A stretch of 64,000 bases of DNA, from contig NZ_CP074372.1 of assembly GCF_018362995.1 (NCBI RefSeq), positions 1,116,001 to 1,180,000 of the forward strand, in the 5' to 3' direction. The stretch's first letter is position 1; the number at the start of each line of letters is the position of its first letter. This document shows positions 8,527-16,110 of the stretch, piece after piece. The translations under genes were made by a program, and so were the position numbers. The DNA is from Chryseobacterium indologenes (GTDB lineage: Bacteria; Bacteroidota; Bacteroidia; Flavobacteriales; Weeksellaceae). Below the pieces are notes generated by a model. That model was given only the letters and a program-made list of their open reading frames with translations. It had not been told where the DNA came from and made no database searches.

Positions 8527-8546
8527 GCATTTAAAATATTTTTCTC

Positions 8547-8554
8547 TATATTTG
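8547..8554 (+). promoter_or_regulatory. -7 promoter element ahead of the leader ORF and EamA gene
   Basis: TATATTTG, a perfect TAnnTTTG, 18 bases before the ATG of a 12-codon ORF. It puts the transcript start close to that ATG, so the short ORF would be at the very 5' end of the EamA mRNA. Confidence 0.55.
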
Positions 8555-8572
8555 ACATTCAACAGATATATT

Positions 8573-8611
8573 ATGAACCGCTCGAACTGTCTGCCTCCTC
8601 CGGCACCTTAA
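8573..8611 (+). CDS. Candidate 12-residue leader peptide MNRSNCLPPPAP
   Basis: A short ORF with its ATG 18 bases after a strong -7 box and 114 bases before the EamA transporter start. The peptide holds Cys-Leu followed by Pro-Pro-Pro-Ala-Pro; three consecutive prolines are a known ribosome-pausing signal relieved by EF-P. Its codons are unusually GC-rich for the neighbourhood. A perfect 8-bp hairpin lies between it and the transporter. The arrangement resembles an attenuation leader that senses translation speed, but that is inference. It could also be a chance ORF. Confidence 0.45.
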   Translation: MNRSNCLPPPAP

Positions 8612-8641
8612 TATTTTCAAATTAATTTGAAGTGTACTTAT

Positions 8642-8661
8642 GTTGTTAATCAATTAACAAC
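8642..8661 (+). other. Hairpin between leader ORF and transporter
   Basis: GTTGTTAA (8642-8649), loop TCAA, TTAACAAC (8654-8661): a perfect 8-bp stem in the 5' leader of the EamA gene. No U-tract follows, so it is not a normal terminator. Confidence 0.5.
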
Positions 8662-8725
8662 CCAATTCGTTATGCTTCTAATTCTAACAAAAAATATTAA
8701 TTCAAATCTTACAGTTCATTATCTA

Positions 8726-9598
8726 ATGAAAAAATCATATTTATTATTGCATCTGGCCGTAGTATTGGCCGGATTTACAGGGGTATTCGGAAAATTAATA
8801 TCACTTAATGAAGGTCTTTTAACCTGGTACAGAGTTCTGTTCTCCTGTATTATTCTGTTTTTCATTCTGAAAATATTTAAAATTCCCAATACTGCTTCAG
8901 CAAAAGAAAAAATGAAAATCGCTCAAGCAGGACTTCTTATTACTTTACATTGGGTACTTTTCTATGCAAGTATCAAATATTCCAATATATCAATTGGAGT
9001 TGTATGCTATTGTCTCACAAGCTTTTTTACAGCTTTATTTAAACCAGTCATTGAACGACAGAAATTCAGGTTATCAGAATTGGGACTCAGTACTTTGACA
9101 CTTCTGGGAATCAGTCTCATCTTTCATTTTGATGCATCTTATCAGCTGGGAATTATTCTAGGGGTATTTTCTTCAGCAGTTGCGGCGCTTTACACTATTT
9201 ATAATGAACGTCTGGTTCAGCGTTTTGACAGTATTGTTATCAACTATTACCAGATGCTTGCCGGTACTGTTTGCCTCGGAGCAATTTTGCCCATATACCT
9301 CCTCTATTTCAAAGCAGATAGCATAGTTCCTGACTTAAAAGACACGGCTTATTTGGGGCTTTTAGCACTTTTTTGTACTGTAGGACTGTATGTGATATTT
9401 GCTGAAGTTTTGAAGAAAATTCCGGCCTTTACGGTTAACTTAACCTTCAATCTGGAGCCGGTATATGCTATCATTATTGCTTTTTTATTTTTCGATGAAA
9501 GCAAAGAAGTTAATCTTTCATTTTATATCGGATTGGCATTTATTATTGCTTCTGTAGTTTTGCAGACATTGATTTCGATTAAGAAAGCAAAAAAATAA
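8726..9598 (+). CDS. EamA/DMT-family transporter
   Basis: A 290-residue inner-membrane protein of the drug/metabolite transporter superfamily with ten predicted helices in two EamA halves. The first half includes LAVVLAGFTGVFGKLISLNEG and LTWYRVLFSCIILFF; the second holds GLLALFCTVGLYVIFAEVLKK and NLTFNLEPVYAIIIAFLFFDE, the EamA signature. An earlier in-frame ATG at 8627 would add 33 hydrophilic residues and is rejected in favour of MKKSYLLLHLAVV at 8726. Substrate unknown; such carriers often export amino acids or metabolites. Expression may depend on the leader ORF upstream. Confidence 0.85.
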   Translation: MKKSYLLLHLAVVLAGFTGVFGKLISLNEGLLTWYRVLFSCIILFFILKIFKIPNTASAKEKMKIAQAGLLITLHWVLFYASIKYSNISIGVVCYCLTSFFTALFKPVIERQKFRLSELGLSTLTLLGISLIFHFDASYQLGIILGVFSSAVAALYTIYNERLVQRFDSIVINYYQMLAGTVCLGAILPIYLLYFKADSIVPDLKDTAYLGLLALFCTVGLYVIFAEVLKKIPAFTVNLTFNLEPVYAIIIAFLFFDESKEVNLSFYIGLAFIIASVVLQTLISIKKAKK

Positions 9599-9630
9599 AT
9601 AAAGTAGTTTAAATCATTTTATTTAAACAA

Positions 9631-9667
9631 AAACCGGACACCTAAAGTTAATTTGAGTGTCCGGTTT
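9631..9667. terminator. Bidirectional terminator
   Basis: AAACCGGACAC (9631-9641) pairs perfectly with GTGTCCGGTTT (9657-9667); A-rich on one side and T-rich on the other. It lies between the convergent EamA and YdcF genes. Confidence 0.85.
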
Positions 9668-9690
9668 TATCTGTAATAAGCTGAAAAATA

Positions 9691-10473
9691 TTATTTATTC
9701 ACTCCCAAACTGTTATATAACTGCACCTGCCATATTCCTACGACCTCTTTAAGCATGACAAAAGTAAATGCTGCATTATAGCTATTGGGAAAGGCCGTTA
9801 TTTCAGTATCAATAAAATCTGATGCCTGCGGAATAGGTTTTAAGCCAAATATCTGAAACAGAGAAACAGATCTTTTCATATGAAAACCTGAAGTAACCAG
9901 ATACACACTTGTAGAAGACAGCTTTTTTATAATCGGGCTTGAGAATTTTGCATTTTGATAGGTATTCATGCTTTTATCTTCCTTAATGATATCAGCATCT
10001 GATACTCCCATTTTTTTAAAGTTTTCACTGAATAATTCTGCTTCACTGGTATGACCACTTCCCTTTCCGGAAATTACTATTTTACAAGGCGTATTATTTT
10101 TCCTGAATTCATGATACAGCTGATAAGCTGTAACGATTCTGGAATAAGACATTGTATGCAATTTTTCAGTATTGTTAACGTCTACAACTCCACCGCCAAG
10201 TACAACAATAACGGGATTCTGAGCAGTTGTATTCTTCACCTGCGAAGTATGGGTATAACTATTCTGTAAATATCCAGAGATGAGTTTCCCCAGAAAACCA
10301 TTTCCTATAAAGATGATGATTAAAACTACTGATATTCCAATTCCTATTCTTAGATTTTTGCGTTTATTTTTTCTTTTCAACAGAGCAATAATAACTACTG
10401 CAAGAAATAATAAGAAATAAGGTTCTGTAAAAAGCTGTAAAACACGGAATAAAAGGTCCAGTAAAAATTTCAT
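9691..10473 (-). CDS. YdcF/SanA-family (DUF218) membrane protein
   Basis: A 260-residue protein with two N-terminal membrane segments (residues about 10-28 and 40-62) followed by a DUF218 domain. Visible motifs: PVIVVLGGGV, YSRIVTAYQLYHEF, KIVISGKG, MNTYQNAKFSSPII, and VTSGFHMKRSVSLFQIFG. These match YdcF/ElyC-type proteins, linked in Enterobacteria to cell-envelope integrity, although the biochemical activity is poorly defined. It is monocistronic, facing the EamA gene across a shared terminator. Confidence 0.85.
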   Translation of the reverse strand: MKFLLDLLFRVLQLFTEPYFLLFLAVVIIALLKRKNKRKNLRIGIGISVVLIIIFIGNGFLGKLISGYLQNSYTHTSQVKNTTAQNPVIVVLGGGVVDVNNTEKLHTMSYSRIVTAYQLYHEFRKNNTPCKIVISGKGSGHTSEAELFSENFKKMGVSDADIIKEDKSMNTYQNAKFSSPIIKKLSSTSVYLVTSGFHMKRSVSLFQIFGLKPIPQASDFIDTEITAFPNSYNAAFTFVMLKEVVGIWQVQLYNSLGVNK

Positions 10474-10703
10474 CTATGATAATATTGATTAATGTATAGA
10501 AAACACAGGACTACAAAGGTAGGCATTTTCATAAGGACTGCTTTTCTCAATGGTCAAGCAGGCATCCCTTATAAAGAATATGATAAGATGCACTTCTTAT
10601 TTTGCATATCATAACCTGGTTTTTGCATTTCCATACAGCCATACAATGTATTGGAAGTAACAAATAGTTAAAAATTATTGGAATATTTCGTTTAATTTAT
10701 CTT

Positions 10704-10732
10704 TTTGTTTATACAATTATTTTATACATTTG
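10704..10732 (+). promoter_or_regulatory. Strong Bacteroidota promoter ahead of the short ORF
   Basis: TTTG (10704-10707), 17 bases, then TACATTTG (10725-10732): both elements match consensus and spacing. The transcript would then carry a small hairpin, CACACT-TTTT-AGTGTG at 10747-10762, just before the ATG at 10772. The rest of 10474-10703 shows nothing recognisable. Confidence 0.7.
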
Positions 10733-10771
10733 CAGTCATTAAACAACACACTTTTTAGTGTGCTAATAAAA

Positions 10772-10861
10772 ATGACAAATACCTACCCAAGTGAAAAAGC
10801 AGAAAAGCATCAACGTTTTTATGGCCGTAATCCATATATTTTTGGACAGGCATTTTTGTAA
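10772..10861 (+). CDS. Short ORF (29 aa) whose frame continues past an in-frame TAA to 11029
   Basis: From ATG 10772 the frame reads MTNTYPSEKAEKHQRFYGRN and nine more residues (PYIFGQAFL), then TAA at 10859-10861. The same frame then stays open for 55 more codons, starting RKKQKLFLKYKETIS and ending FLYIAIIFS before TAA at 11027. A consensus promoter stands directly upstream and an 11-bp GC-rich hairpin directly downstream, so the whole region is a defined transcription unit. It could be a true 29-residue peptide, an 84-residue gene broken by one nonsense mutation, or a structured RNA. I do not recognise the protein. Confidence 0.5.
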   Translation: MTNTYPSEKAEKHQRFYGRNPYIFGQAFL

Positions 10862-11038
10862 AGAAAAAAACAAAAACTCTTCCTTAAGTATAAAGAAACG
10901 ATTTCAACTTTAAACGGTAAAAATATCTTTAAACCTATTCATTATCAACAAAATATTCATCTCAGGAAAGAAATACAGGCTTTTCTCACGGATGATTATT
11001 TCTTGTATATCGCTATAATATTTTCATAACAATATATA

Positions 11039-11063
11039 TTTCGGCCGCCTTTGGCGGCCGAAA
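11039..11063 (+). terminator. GC-rich hairpin, probable terminator or attenuator
   Basis: TTTCGGCCGCC (11039-11049) pairs perfectly with GGCGGCCGAAA (11053-11063) around TTT. The 11-bp stem is strikingly GC-rich for this genome. It ends the short-ORF unit; only CTATTTC follows, so it is not a textbook U-tract. Confidence 0.65.
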
Positions 11064-11236
11064 CTATTTCTACTCCAACATCTCATTATCTTAACAAACC
11101 TATTTATCTACCTAAAAATAACGCATCTCATCATTTAAAACCCTGTGCCAATTACCGGATTATATTATTAAAAAATCTTGAACAGATTTAACATAAAAAT
11201 TAATATTGTCTCAACGCAATCTAGATTTAAAAAAAA

Positions 11237-11244
11237 TACATTTG
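11237..11244 (+). promoter_or_regulatory. -7 promoter element for the methyltransferase
   Basis: TACATTTG, a perfect TAnnTTTG, 27 bases before the chosen ATG at 11272. No properly spaced TTG is seen upstream. Confidence 0.5.
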
Positions 11245-11271
11245 TCTTGTAACTTTAATATAATCAATGAA

Positions 11272-12036
11272 ATGTCAACAGTTCTCAAAACATTTGTAGC
11301 GTATCTTAAAAGGCCTGCTCTTTATCCTGAACTGGGCAGAAAAATTATTAAAAATACGGTAAGCAGAAGAAGCCCATTCAAAGGAAAAGCAAAAACAAAT
11401 TCCTGGGCTGCATCCATAGCAATTTCTCAAAAAACAGCAGTATCCTGGCTTTTCTCTATGGATACTGACCAATTCAGAAATACCTATGCTGATATTCTGG
11501 AAAAAGCAATTGCAAAAGAAGCACAATGCCCTATTACAATGGGTGGTCCCGGCGCACTGGAGCTTATTTATTATGCATGTGAATATACAAAAGCTCAGAA
11601 TGTCCTTGAAACCGGAGTAGCTTATGGATGGTCTTCTTTGGCCATATTACTTTCTCTTCAAAAGAGAAACGGAACACTGTACAGCTCAGATATGCCTTAT
11701 CTTGCTCAGGATGGTGATGAGTATGTAGGTTGTGTTGTCCCTGAAAACCTTAAAAAATATTGGAAGTTATTCCGTTTTGCAGATAGAGAATCTTTACCGA
11801 AAATTTTCAAACAGGTTTCTTCTTTTGATGTCTTTCACTATGATTCTGACAAAAGCTACCACGGAAGGATGTGGGCTTATCATCAAATTTATAAAAGATT
11901 GAAACCCGGTGCAGTCTTTATCAGTGATGATATTGGCGACAACTCAGCTTATCAGGATTTCTGTACTAAAAAAAATATTAACACTACTGTTGTAGAATAT
12001 AGCGGAAAATACATTGGTATTTTTATAAAACAATAA
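11272..12036 (+). CDS. Class I SAM-dependent methyltransferase (Methyltransf_24-like)
   Basis: A 254-residue protein. The SAM-binding Rossmann core begins with VLETGVAYGWSSLAILLSL (motif I) and TLYSSDMPY (acidic strand-2 end); FDVFHYDSDKSYHGRMW and KPGAVFISDDIGDNSAYQDF are the later conserved blocks of the family that methylates small molecules or sugars. I chose MSTVLKTFV at 11272, which follows a -7 promoter box; the frame is open from an earlier alternative codon at 11206, but that part would lie inside the promoter. Substrate unknown. No operon partner is visible: downstream come intergenic repeats and an IS element. Confidence 0.8.
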   Translation: MSTVLKTFVAYLKRPALYPELGRKIIKNTVSRRSPFKGKAKTNSWAASIAISQKTAVSWLFSMDTDQFRNTYADILEKAIAKEAQCPITMGGPGALELIYYACEYTKAQNVLETGVAYGWSSLAILLSLQKRNGTLYSSDMPYLAQDGDEYVGCVVPENLKKYWKLFRFADRESLPKIFKQVSSFDVFHYDSDKSYHGRMWAYHQIYKRLKPGAVFISDDIGDNSAYQDFCTKKNINTTVVEYSGKYIGIFIKQ

Positions 12037-12232
12037 TCTCCCACTCATCACGCAAATATCACAGATTAATTAATACACTTCAAAAATCCGCTAATTTCAA
12101 AATATGCGGGAAACGATCCACACCGCTTCATCAGGCAAATTCACTGCCCACTCTTTGCTCCCTAAAATGAAGCACCTCATCGGATAGAACTTTGCGTTTA
12201 TAAAAAATCAAAATCAGGATGAGTCTAATATT

Positions 12233-12361
12233 AAACCATTAAGAATATATTAAGCTGTTAAGAATATTAAGAAAATATCTAAAGACATTTGTTAAGCACA
12301 CCGCTTTATTCAAATTTATTTGAACCTTAATGTTCCTTAAAAACTTAAACCTCCTTAATGG
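12233..12361. repeat. Imperfect inverted-repeat element of the TTAAGAA type
   Basis: Left arm AAACCATTAAGAATATATTA and right arm CTTAAACCTCCTTAATGG enclose a stretch rich in TTAAGAATATTAAG and TTCCTTAAAAA. The arms are partly complementary. I believe similar segments recur between Chryseobacterium genes, but cannot confirm it here. The remainder of 12037-12474 has no gene. Confidence 0.45.
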
Positions 12362-12431
12362 CTAAAAAATATTCTCTCAATAGTAATCAAATATTTCAGA
12401 TCAATTTTCACAAAAGCATTATTTACATAAC

Positions 12432-12460
12432 AAAATGGAGAGCATTAGGTTCTCCATTTT
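12432..12460 (+). terminator. Rho-independent terminator
   Basis: AAAATGGAGA (12432-12441) pairs with TCTCCATTTT (12451-12460), followed by T-rich DNA. It sits 400 bases after the methyltransferase and just before the IS element, so its gene may have been lost. Confidence 0.75.
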
Positions 12461-12553
12461 TCTTTTAATGATCATTGACCTTCTCCCATAAAACCTTACC
12501 ATTTAAAAGTAGAGATTTTCAATAAAATTATAACTTTAAAAAAAGAAAATCTT

Positions 12554-12820
12554 ATGAAAAAGAGCAAATTCACGGAGAGCCAGATTGTCTTCGCCTTAAA
12601 GCAATCTGAGACAGGGGTCAAGGTTCAGGAAATCTGTCGTAAAATGGGCATCAGTGAGGCAACCTATTACAATTGGAAAAAGAAATATGGGGGATTGGGT
12701 ATTTCTGAGCTTCGGAGGTTACGACAGTTGGAAGAAGAAAATAGCCAGCTTAAGAAACTGGTTGCCGATTTAAGTTTGGATAAGCAAATTCTACAGGATG
12801 TTTTGAAAAAAAAGTTCTGA
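12554..12820 (+). CDS. IS3-family transposase OrfA
   Basis: An 88-residue DNA-binding part of the transposase. KSKFTESQIVFALKQSETG and ISEATYYNWKKKYGG form the helix-turn-helix; a leucine-zipper-like coiled coil (LRQLEEENSQLKKLVADL) follows, typical of OrfA oligomerisation. The gene ends at TGA 12818, only a few codons after the slippery site where ribosomes can shift into orfB. Confidence 0.9.
   Translation: MKKSKFTESQIVFALKQSETGVKVQEICRKMGISEATYYNWKKKYGGLGISELRRLRQLEEENSQLKKLVADLSLDKQILQDVLKKKF
12808..12814 (+). promoter_or_regulatory. -1 programmed frameshift site A AAA AAG
   Basis: A run of eight As then G; read in the orfA frame it forms A-AAA-AAG, the classic IS3-family slippery heptamer. 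A shift here reads on as VLKPAQKRG and joins OrfB without a stop. Confidence 0.75.
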
Positions 12821-12840
12821 AGCCAGCTCAAAAACGTGGG

Positions 12841-13665
12841 TTGGCTTCAGAAATACATGATAATTATAAGGTATCATTAAGAAGAAGCTGTGATTTGGTA
12901 ATTCTGCAACGAACGGTTTATTACTATCAATCTCACCGTAGGGATGATACGGCCCTTAGAATGCGGCTGGTGGAGCTTTCACAAATTCGTGTCCGTTATG
13001 GCATTCAACGCTTGCAAGTTCTTCTCAGGCGTGAGGGTTGGAAAGATAATCATAAACGAGTGTATCGGATTTATTGTGAGGAAGGCTTGAATCTGCGTAG
13101 AAAGAAGAACAAGAGAATAAAATCCGCAAGAAACAGAAAGCCTACGGATGGTACATCCTCCAGTTTACACGAATGCTGGAGCATGGATTTCATGAGCGAT
13201 GCCTTGTTTGATGGGAAGAGATTTAGGCTTTTCACTTTAGTTGATAATTATAGTAGAAAATGCTTGGCCATTGAGGCGGGAATTTCCATCAAGGGAGAAA
13301 ACGTCACAGAAATATTAAAAAACATTACCTTTGAAGAGAAGGTTTTTCCCGAGCGTATCAAAATAGATAATGGTCCTGAATTTATCAGCAAGGAATTGGA
13401 TAGATGGGCTTATGAAAAGAATGTAGAATTGGAATTCTCCAGACCTGGAAAACCTACTGATAATGCATTTATAGAGAGCTTTAACGGTTCATTGAGGGAT
13501 GAGTGTCTAAGCGTAAATTGGTTTTTGTCGCTTCAGGATGCACAGGAAAAATTAAATGCATGGAAGTTGGATTATAATGATTACAGACCGCATAGCTCAT
13601 TAGGAAATCTAACCCCGAATGAGTTCATCGAAATGCAATCAAAAAAGCAAATTTCTCTATTTTAG
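12841..13665 (+). CDS. IS3-family transposase OrfB (DDE catalytic part)
   Basis: A 274-residue rve-type integrase-core protein. The catalytic triad is intact: Asp in CWSMDFMSD (residue 116), Asp in IKIDNGPEF (176) and Glu in NAFIESFNG (212), with the canonical DD(35)E spacing. The N-terminal part (VRYGIQRLQVLLRREGW) is the usual HTH_21 block. It has no good start of its own (a TTG at 12841) and is most likely made as an OrfAB fusion through the frameshift site. Confidence 0.9.
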   Translation: MASEIHDNYKVSLRRSCDLVILQRTVYYYQSHRRDDTALRMRLVELSQIRVRYGIQRLQVLLRREGWKDNHKRVYRIYCEEGLNLRRKKNKRIKSARNRKPTDGTSSSLHECWSMDFMSDALFDGKRFRLFTLVDNYSRKCLAIEAGISIKGENVTEILKNITFEEKVFPERIKIDNGPEFISKELDRWAYEKNVELEFSRPGKPTDNAFIESFNGSLRDECLSVNWFLSLQDAQEKLNAWKLDYNDYRPHSSLGNLTPNEFIEMQSKKQISLF

Positions 13666-13744
13666 ATTGGTAATATTAACGGGGAGAGGTCAATCACAAT
13701 TATACAAACATCATAAAAATTTTTCAAAAAAACCTTGCGTAGCT

Positions 13745-13782
13745 AAATAACTACACATATATTTGTAGTCAAATAACTACAC
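13745..13782 (+). promoter_or_regulatory. Promoter with paired operator-like repeats for the ArsR operon
   Basis: The -7 box TATATTTG (13758-13765) is flanked by two exact copies of AAATAACTACAC (13745-13756 and 13771-13782); the second ends one base before the ATG. GTAGT between them is the complement of ACTAC, so each side also gives a partial inverted repeat. This fits autoregulation by the ArsR protein. Confidence 0.65.
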
Positions 13783-13783
13783 G

Positions 13784-14116
13784 ATGAATTTAAGAAGAGA
13801 TGTTTTTCAGGCAATAGCAGATCCTACGAGACGATCTATATTGATGTTGGTGGCGGCACAGTCGATGACAGCGGGAGCCATTGCTTCTAATTTTGATACG
13901 GCGAGACCTACCGTTTCAAAGCATCTCCAGATCCTTACAGAATGCGAACTGCTAAGATCTGAACAAAACGGCCGCGAAATAATCTATCACCTAAATCCCA
14001 ATAAAATGAAAGAAATAGCCGATTTTATAGAACCCTTCCGCAAAATGTGGGACGAGAAATTCAATAAGCTGGAAAGTGTAATGAAAGCGTATCAAAACAA
14101 TAGTGATAAGAGATAA
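13784..14116 (+). CDS. ArsR-family winged-helix regulator
   Basis: A 110-residue repressor-type protein. The N-terminus [17 protein letters not shown] and the recognition region [18 protein letters not shown] are typical of ArsR/SmtB relatives. No CxC metal site is present (one Cys only), so a metal ligand is unlikely; related regulators paired with SRPBCC genes control small stress-type operons. It starts one base after a repeat that spans the promoter and probably represses itself and the genes after it. Confidence 0.9.
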   Translation: MNLRRDVFQAIADPTRRSILMLVAAQSMTAGAIASNFDTARPTVSKHLQILTECELLRSEQNGREIIYHLNPNKMKEIADFIEPFRKMWDEKFNKLESVMKAYQNNSDKR

Positions 14117-14306
14117 TAGACGAAGAGATGAGAGACACTGGACGTCAAAGCTTAAATTGTGAATGTTAATAGTGAAATTTGATTTGCAAGTGAATCGCCA
14201 ATTACCCTTGAAAGATAACAACCTTGAACATTAAACTTTAAACCTTGAACGCTTGTACTCTCCCACTCTAATACTCAGAAAACCCTCAAACACCGAAACT
14301 CAAAAT
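14112..14306 (+). repeat. Duplicated intergenic spacer, copy 1
   Basis: About 195 bases between the ArsR and SRPBCC genes. It shares with copy 2 (14773-14982) the opening GATAATAGACGAAGAGATGA, a perfect 35-base block (14217-14251 against 14885-14919) and CCCACTCTAATACTC, in the same order. It has no reading frame. Confidence 0.7.
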
Positions 14307-14777
14307 ATGGAACTTAAAACAAAAATTCACGCAGAAGACGGAAAACAGGAAATTTTCATCACCAGAGAATTTGATCTTCCGGTAGAACTCCTTTTCAAAG
14401 CGTATACAGAAGCAGAACTCTTTGAACAATGGATGGGCACCAAAGTGACAAAATTTGAAAACAAACAACACGGAAGTTATCGTTTTGAAACCTCCAATCC
14501 ACAAGGTGACGTAGTTTTCAGCGCCAATGGAACGATTCACGAAGTAATAGATAATGAGAAAATTATAAGAACTTTTCAGATGGAAAACACTCCTTTTCCT
14601 GTTCAGATCGAGTTTTTAGAATTTGAAAAAATAACGGATACCACCAGCAAACTTACGATCCAGACGATATATAAATCTGTAGATTTCAGGGACCAGATGT
14701 TGAAATTGCCGTTCGCACAGGGAATTAATATGGCGCATAATCGTTTGCAGGAAATGTTTAAAAGAGAAAATAGATAA
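14307..14777 (+). CDS. SRPBCC/AHSA1-domain protein
   Basis: A 156-residue protein with the START-like helix-grip fold. FITREFDLPVELLFKAYTEAELFEQWMG is recognisable in parts, as are the middle strands (GSYRFETSNPQGDVVFSANG) and the closing FAQGINMAHNRLQEMFKRE helix. The Met at 14307 gives the usual domain start; the longer frame from 14253 would begin inside the repeat spacer. ArsR-SRPBCC pairs are common and the fold binds hydrophobic ligands, but no ligand is known here. Confidence 0.85.
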   Translation: MELKTKIHAEDGKQEIFITREFDLPVELLFKAYTEAELFEQWMGTKVTKFENKQHGSYRFETSNPQGDVVFSANGTIHEVIDNEKIIRTFQMENTPFPVQIEFLEFEKITDTTSKLTIQTIYKSVDFRDQMLKLPFAQGINMAHNRLQEMFKRENR

Positions 14778-14982
14778 TAGACGAAGAGATGAAAGACAAT
14801 AAACGACAAAGCTCAAATTGTAAACATAAATATCAATAGTAAATTTTGCTTTACAAGTAACTTATCAATTTCCCTTGAAAGGATAACAACCTTGAACATT
14901 AAACTTTAAACCTTGAACGTTTATATTCTCAAACTCTAGAACTCCCCACTCTAATACTCTCCAACCCTCAAACCCAAAACAC
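14773..14982 (+). repeat. Duplicated intergenic spacer, copy 2
   Basis: About 210 bases between the SRPBCC and YdeI genes, a diverged copy of 14112-14306. It ends in CTC/CCCTCAAAC-rich DNA; the reverse complement of similar words lies at 40868-40915. Confidence 0.7.
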
Positions 14983-15567
14983 ATGAATCCAAAAGTCAAT
15001 TTCTTCTTTGATAAAAGCCAGCAATGGCACAAAGAATTTGAAAAATTAAGAATAATAGCCTTAAGCACCGAACTTGTAGAAGATTTAAAATGGGGATGCC
15101 CATGTTATACCTATGAAGGGAAAAATATTTTCCTGATCCACGGTTTTAAAGAATATTGTGCAATCCTCTTCTTTAAAGGAGCTTTGATGAAAGACCCGGA
15201 TCATATTCTGATCCAGCAGTCTAAAAATGTACAGGCTGCAAGACAGGTTCGCTTTACAGACGTAGAGCAAATCAATGATTTGGAAGATGTTCTTCGCAGC
15301 TATATGTTTGAAGCCGTTGAAATTGAAGAATCAGGTGCTAAAGTTGAAATGAAGAAAACTAAAGAGTTTGAAATGGCTGAAGAGTTTCAGAACAGACTGG
15401 ATCAGGATCCGGCATTGCAGGAAGCTTTCAAAGCATTAACTCCAGGAAGACAAAGAGCTTACCTGCTCCACTTTTCCTCTGCCAAACAGTCCAAAACCCG
15501 GGAAGCCCGCATTGAAAAATGCATTCCACAAATCATGGACGGAATAGGATTAAACGATTCACTATAA
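14983..15567 (+). CDS. YdeI/OmpD-associated family protein with DUF1801 domain
   Basis: A 194-residue cytosolic protein. The N-terminal DUF1801 (YdhG-like) domain includes VEDLKWGCPCYTYEGKNIF and YCAILFFKGALMKDP; the C-terminal YdeI/OmdA part shows FQNRLDQDPALQEAFKALTPG, RQRAYLLHFSSAKQ and the Arg-rich RIEKCIPQI end. The reaction or ligand is unknown. Adjacent genes in this orientation (ArsR, SRPBCC, DoxX, DUF4256) make a small stress-type cluster seen in other flavobacteria as far as I recall. Confidence 0.85.
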   Translation: MNPKVNFFFDKSQQWHKEFEKLRIIALSTELVEDLKWGCPCYTYEGKNIFLIHGFKEYCAILFFKGALMKDPDHILIQQSKNVQAARQVRFTDVEQINDLEDVLRSYMFEAVEIEESGAKVEMKKTKEFEMAEEFQNRLDQDPALQEAFKALTPGRQRAYLLHFSSAKQSKTREARIEKCIPQIMDGIGLNDSL

Positions 15568-15578
15568 AAAAATAAATC

Positions 15579-15977
15579 ATGAACACACCACAACAATCAC
15601 AAAAAAGAACAAAGATCATCTATTGGGTATTTACGCTTTGGATGGCCCTTGGAATGGTTTCCACAGCAATTGTACAACTGATGAAAAGCAAAGATGAACT
15701 GCTCAACTTCACCAATTTGGGTTATCCTTCTTACCTGATGACCATTATCGGAACATGGAAAATATTAGGCGTTATTGCCATACTGATTCCAAAACGTCTG
15801 CTGTTAAAAGAATGGGCTTATGCCGGATTTTTCTTTGTGATGTCAGGCGCTGTCATTTCCCATCTTATTGTGGGTGATACGGCAGGAAGAACTTTTCCGG
15901 CAGTATTATTATTGGTATTGGTCATTATTTCCTGGTATTTCAGACCTTCAGACAGAAAAATTACTATTATAGATTAA
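15579..15977 (+). CDS. DoxX-family membrane protein
   Basis: A 132-residue protein with four hydrophobic helices (about 12-32, 48-66, 76-93 and 99-118). Motifs TLWMALGMVSTAIVQL, LGYPSYLMTIIGTWKILG and EWAYAGFFFVMSGAVISHL match the DoxX-like group found beside SRPBCC/ArsR genes. It starts 11 bases after the YdeI stop, so the two are cotranscribed. Members are linked to redox or membrane stress, but no enzyme activity is established. Confidence 0.85.
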   Translation: MNTPQQSQKRTKIIYWVFTLWMALGMVSTAIVQLMKSKDELLNFTNLGYPSYLMTIIGTWKILGVIAILIPKRLLLKEWAYAGFFFVMSGAVISHLIVGDTAGRTFPAVLLLVLVIISWYFRPSDRKITIID

Positions 15978-16110
15978 TAATTTTTAGATAAGAAATCAAA
16001 AATTTTATCGAAGATAAAATCCTGGCGCCTTAAAAACATTCACATTAGTATAATTTGCGCCTTTGCGATTTCCAACTCAGTAGAATCTAAAAAATAAAAC
16101 AAAATTTGAC

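Larger units (their letters stand above)
12475..13693 (+). mobile_element. IS3-family insertion sequence, IS407-like, 1219 bp, apparently intact
   Basis: The ends are imperfect inverted repeats: left TTGACCTTCTCCC, right reading inward TTGACCTCTCCCC. The flanking triplet TCA occurs on both sides (12472-12474 and 13694-13696) and fits a 3-bp target duplication, as expected for the family. Inside are orfA and orfB in different frames joined by a slippery A-run. The element lies between the methyltransferase region and the ArsR operon without disrupting a visible gene. Confidence 0.85.

Noticed and set aside
8627..8725. 33-residue N-terminal extension of the EamA transporter
   Set aside because: Hydrophilic, overlaps the hairpin leader, and a standard EamA start begins at 8726.
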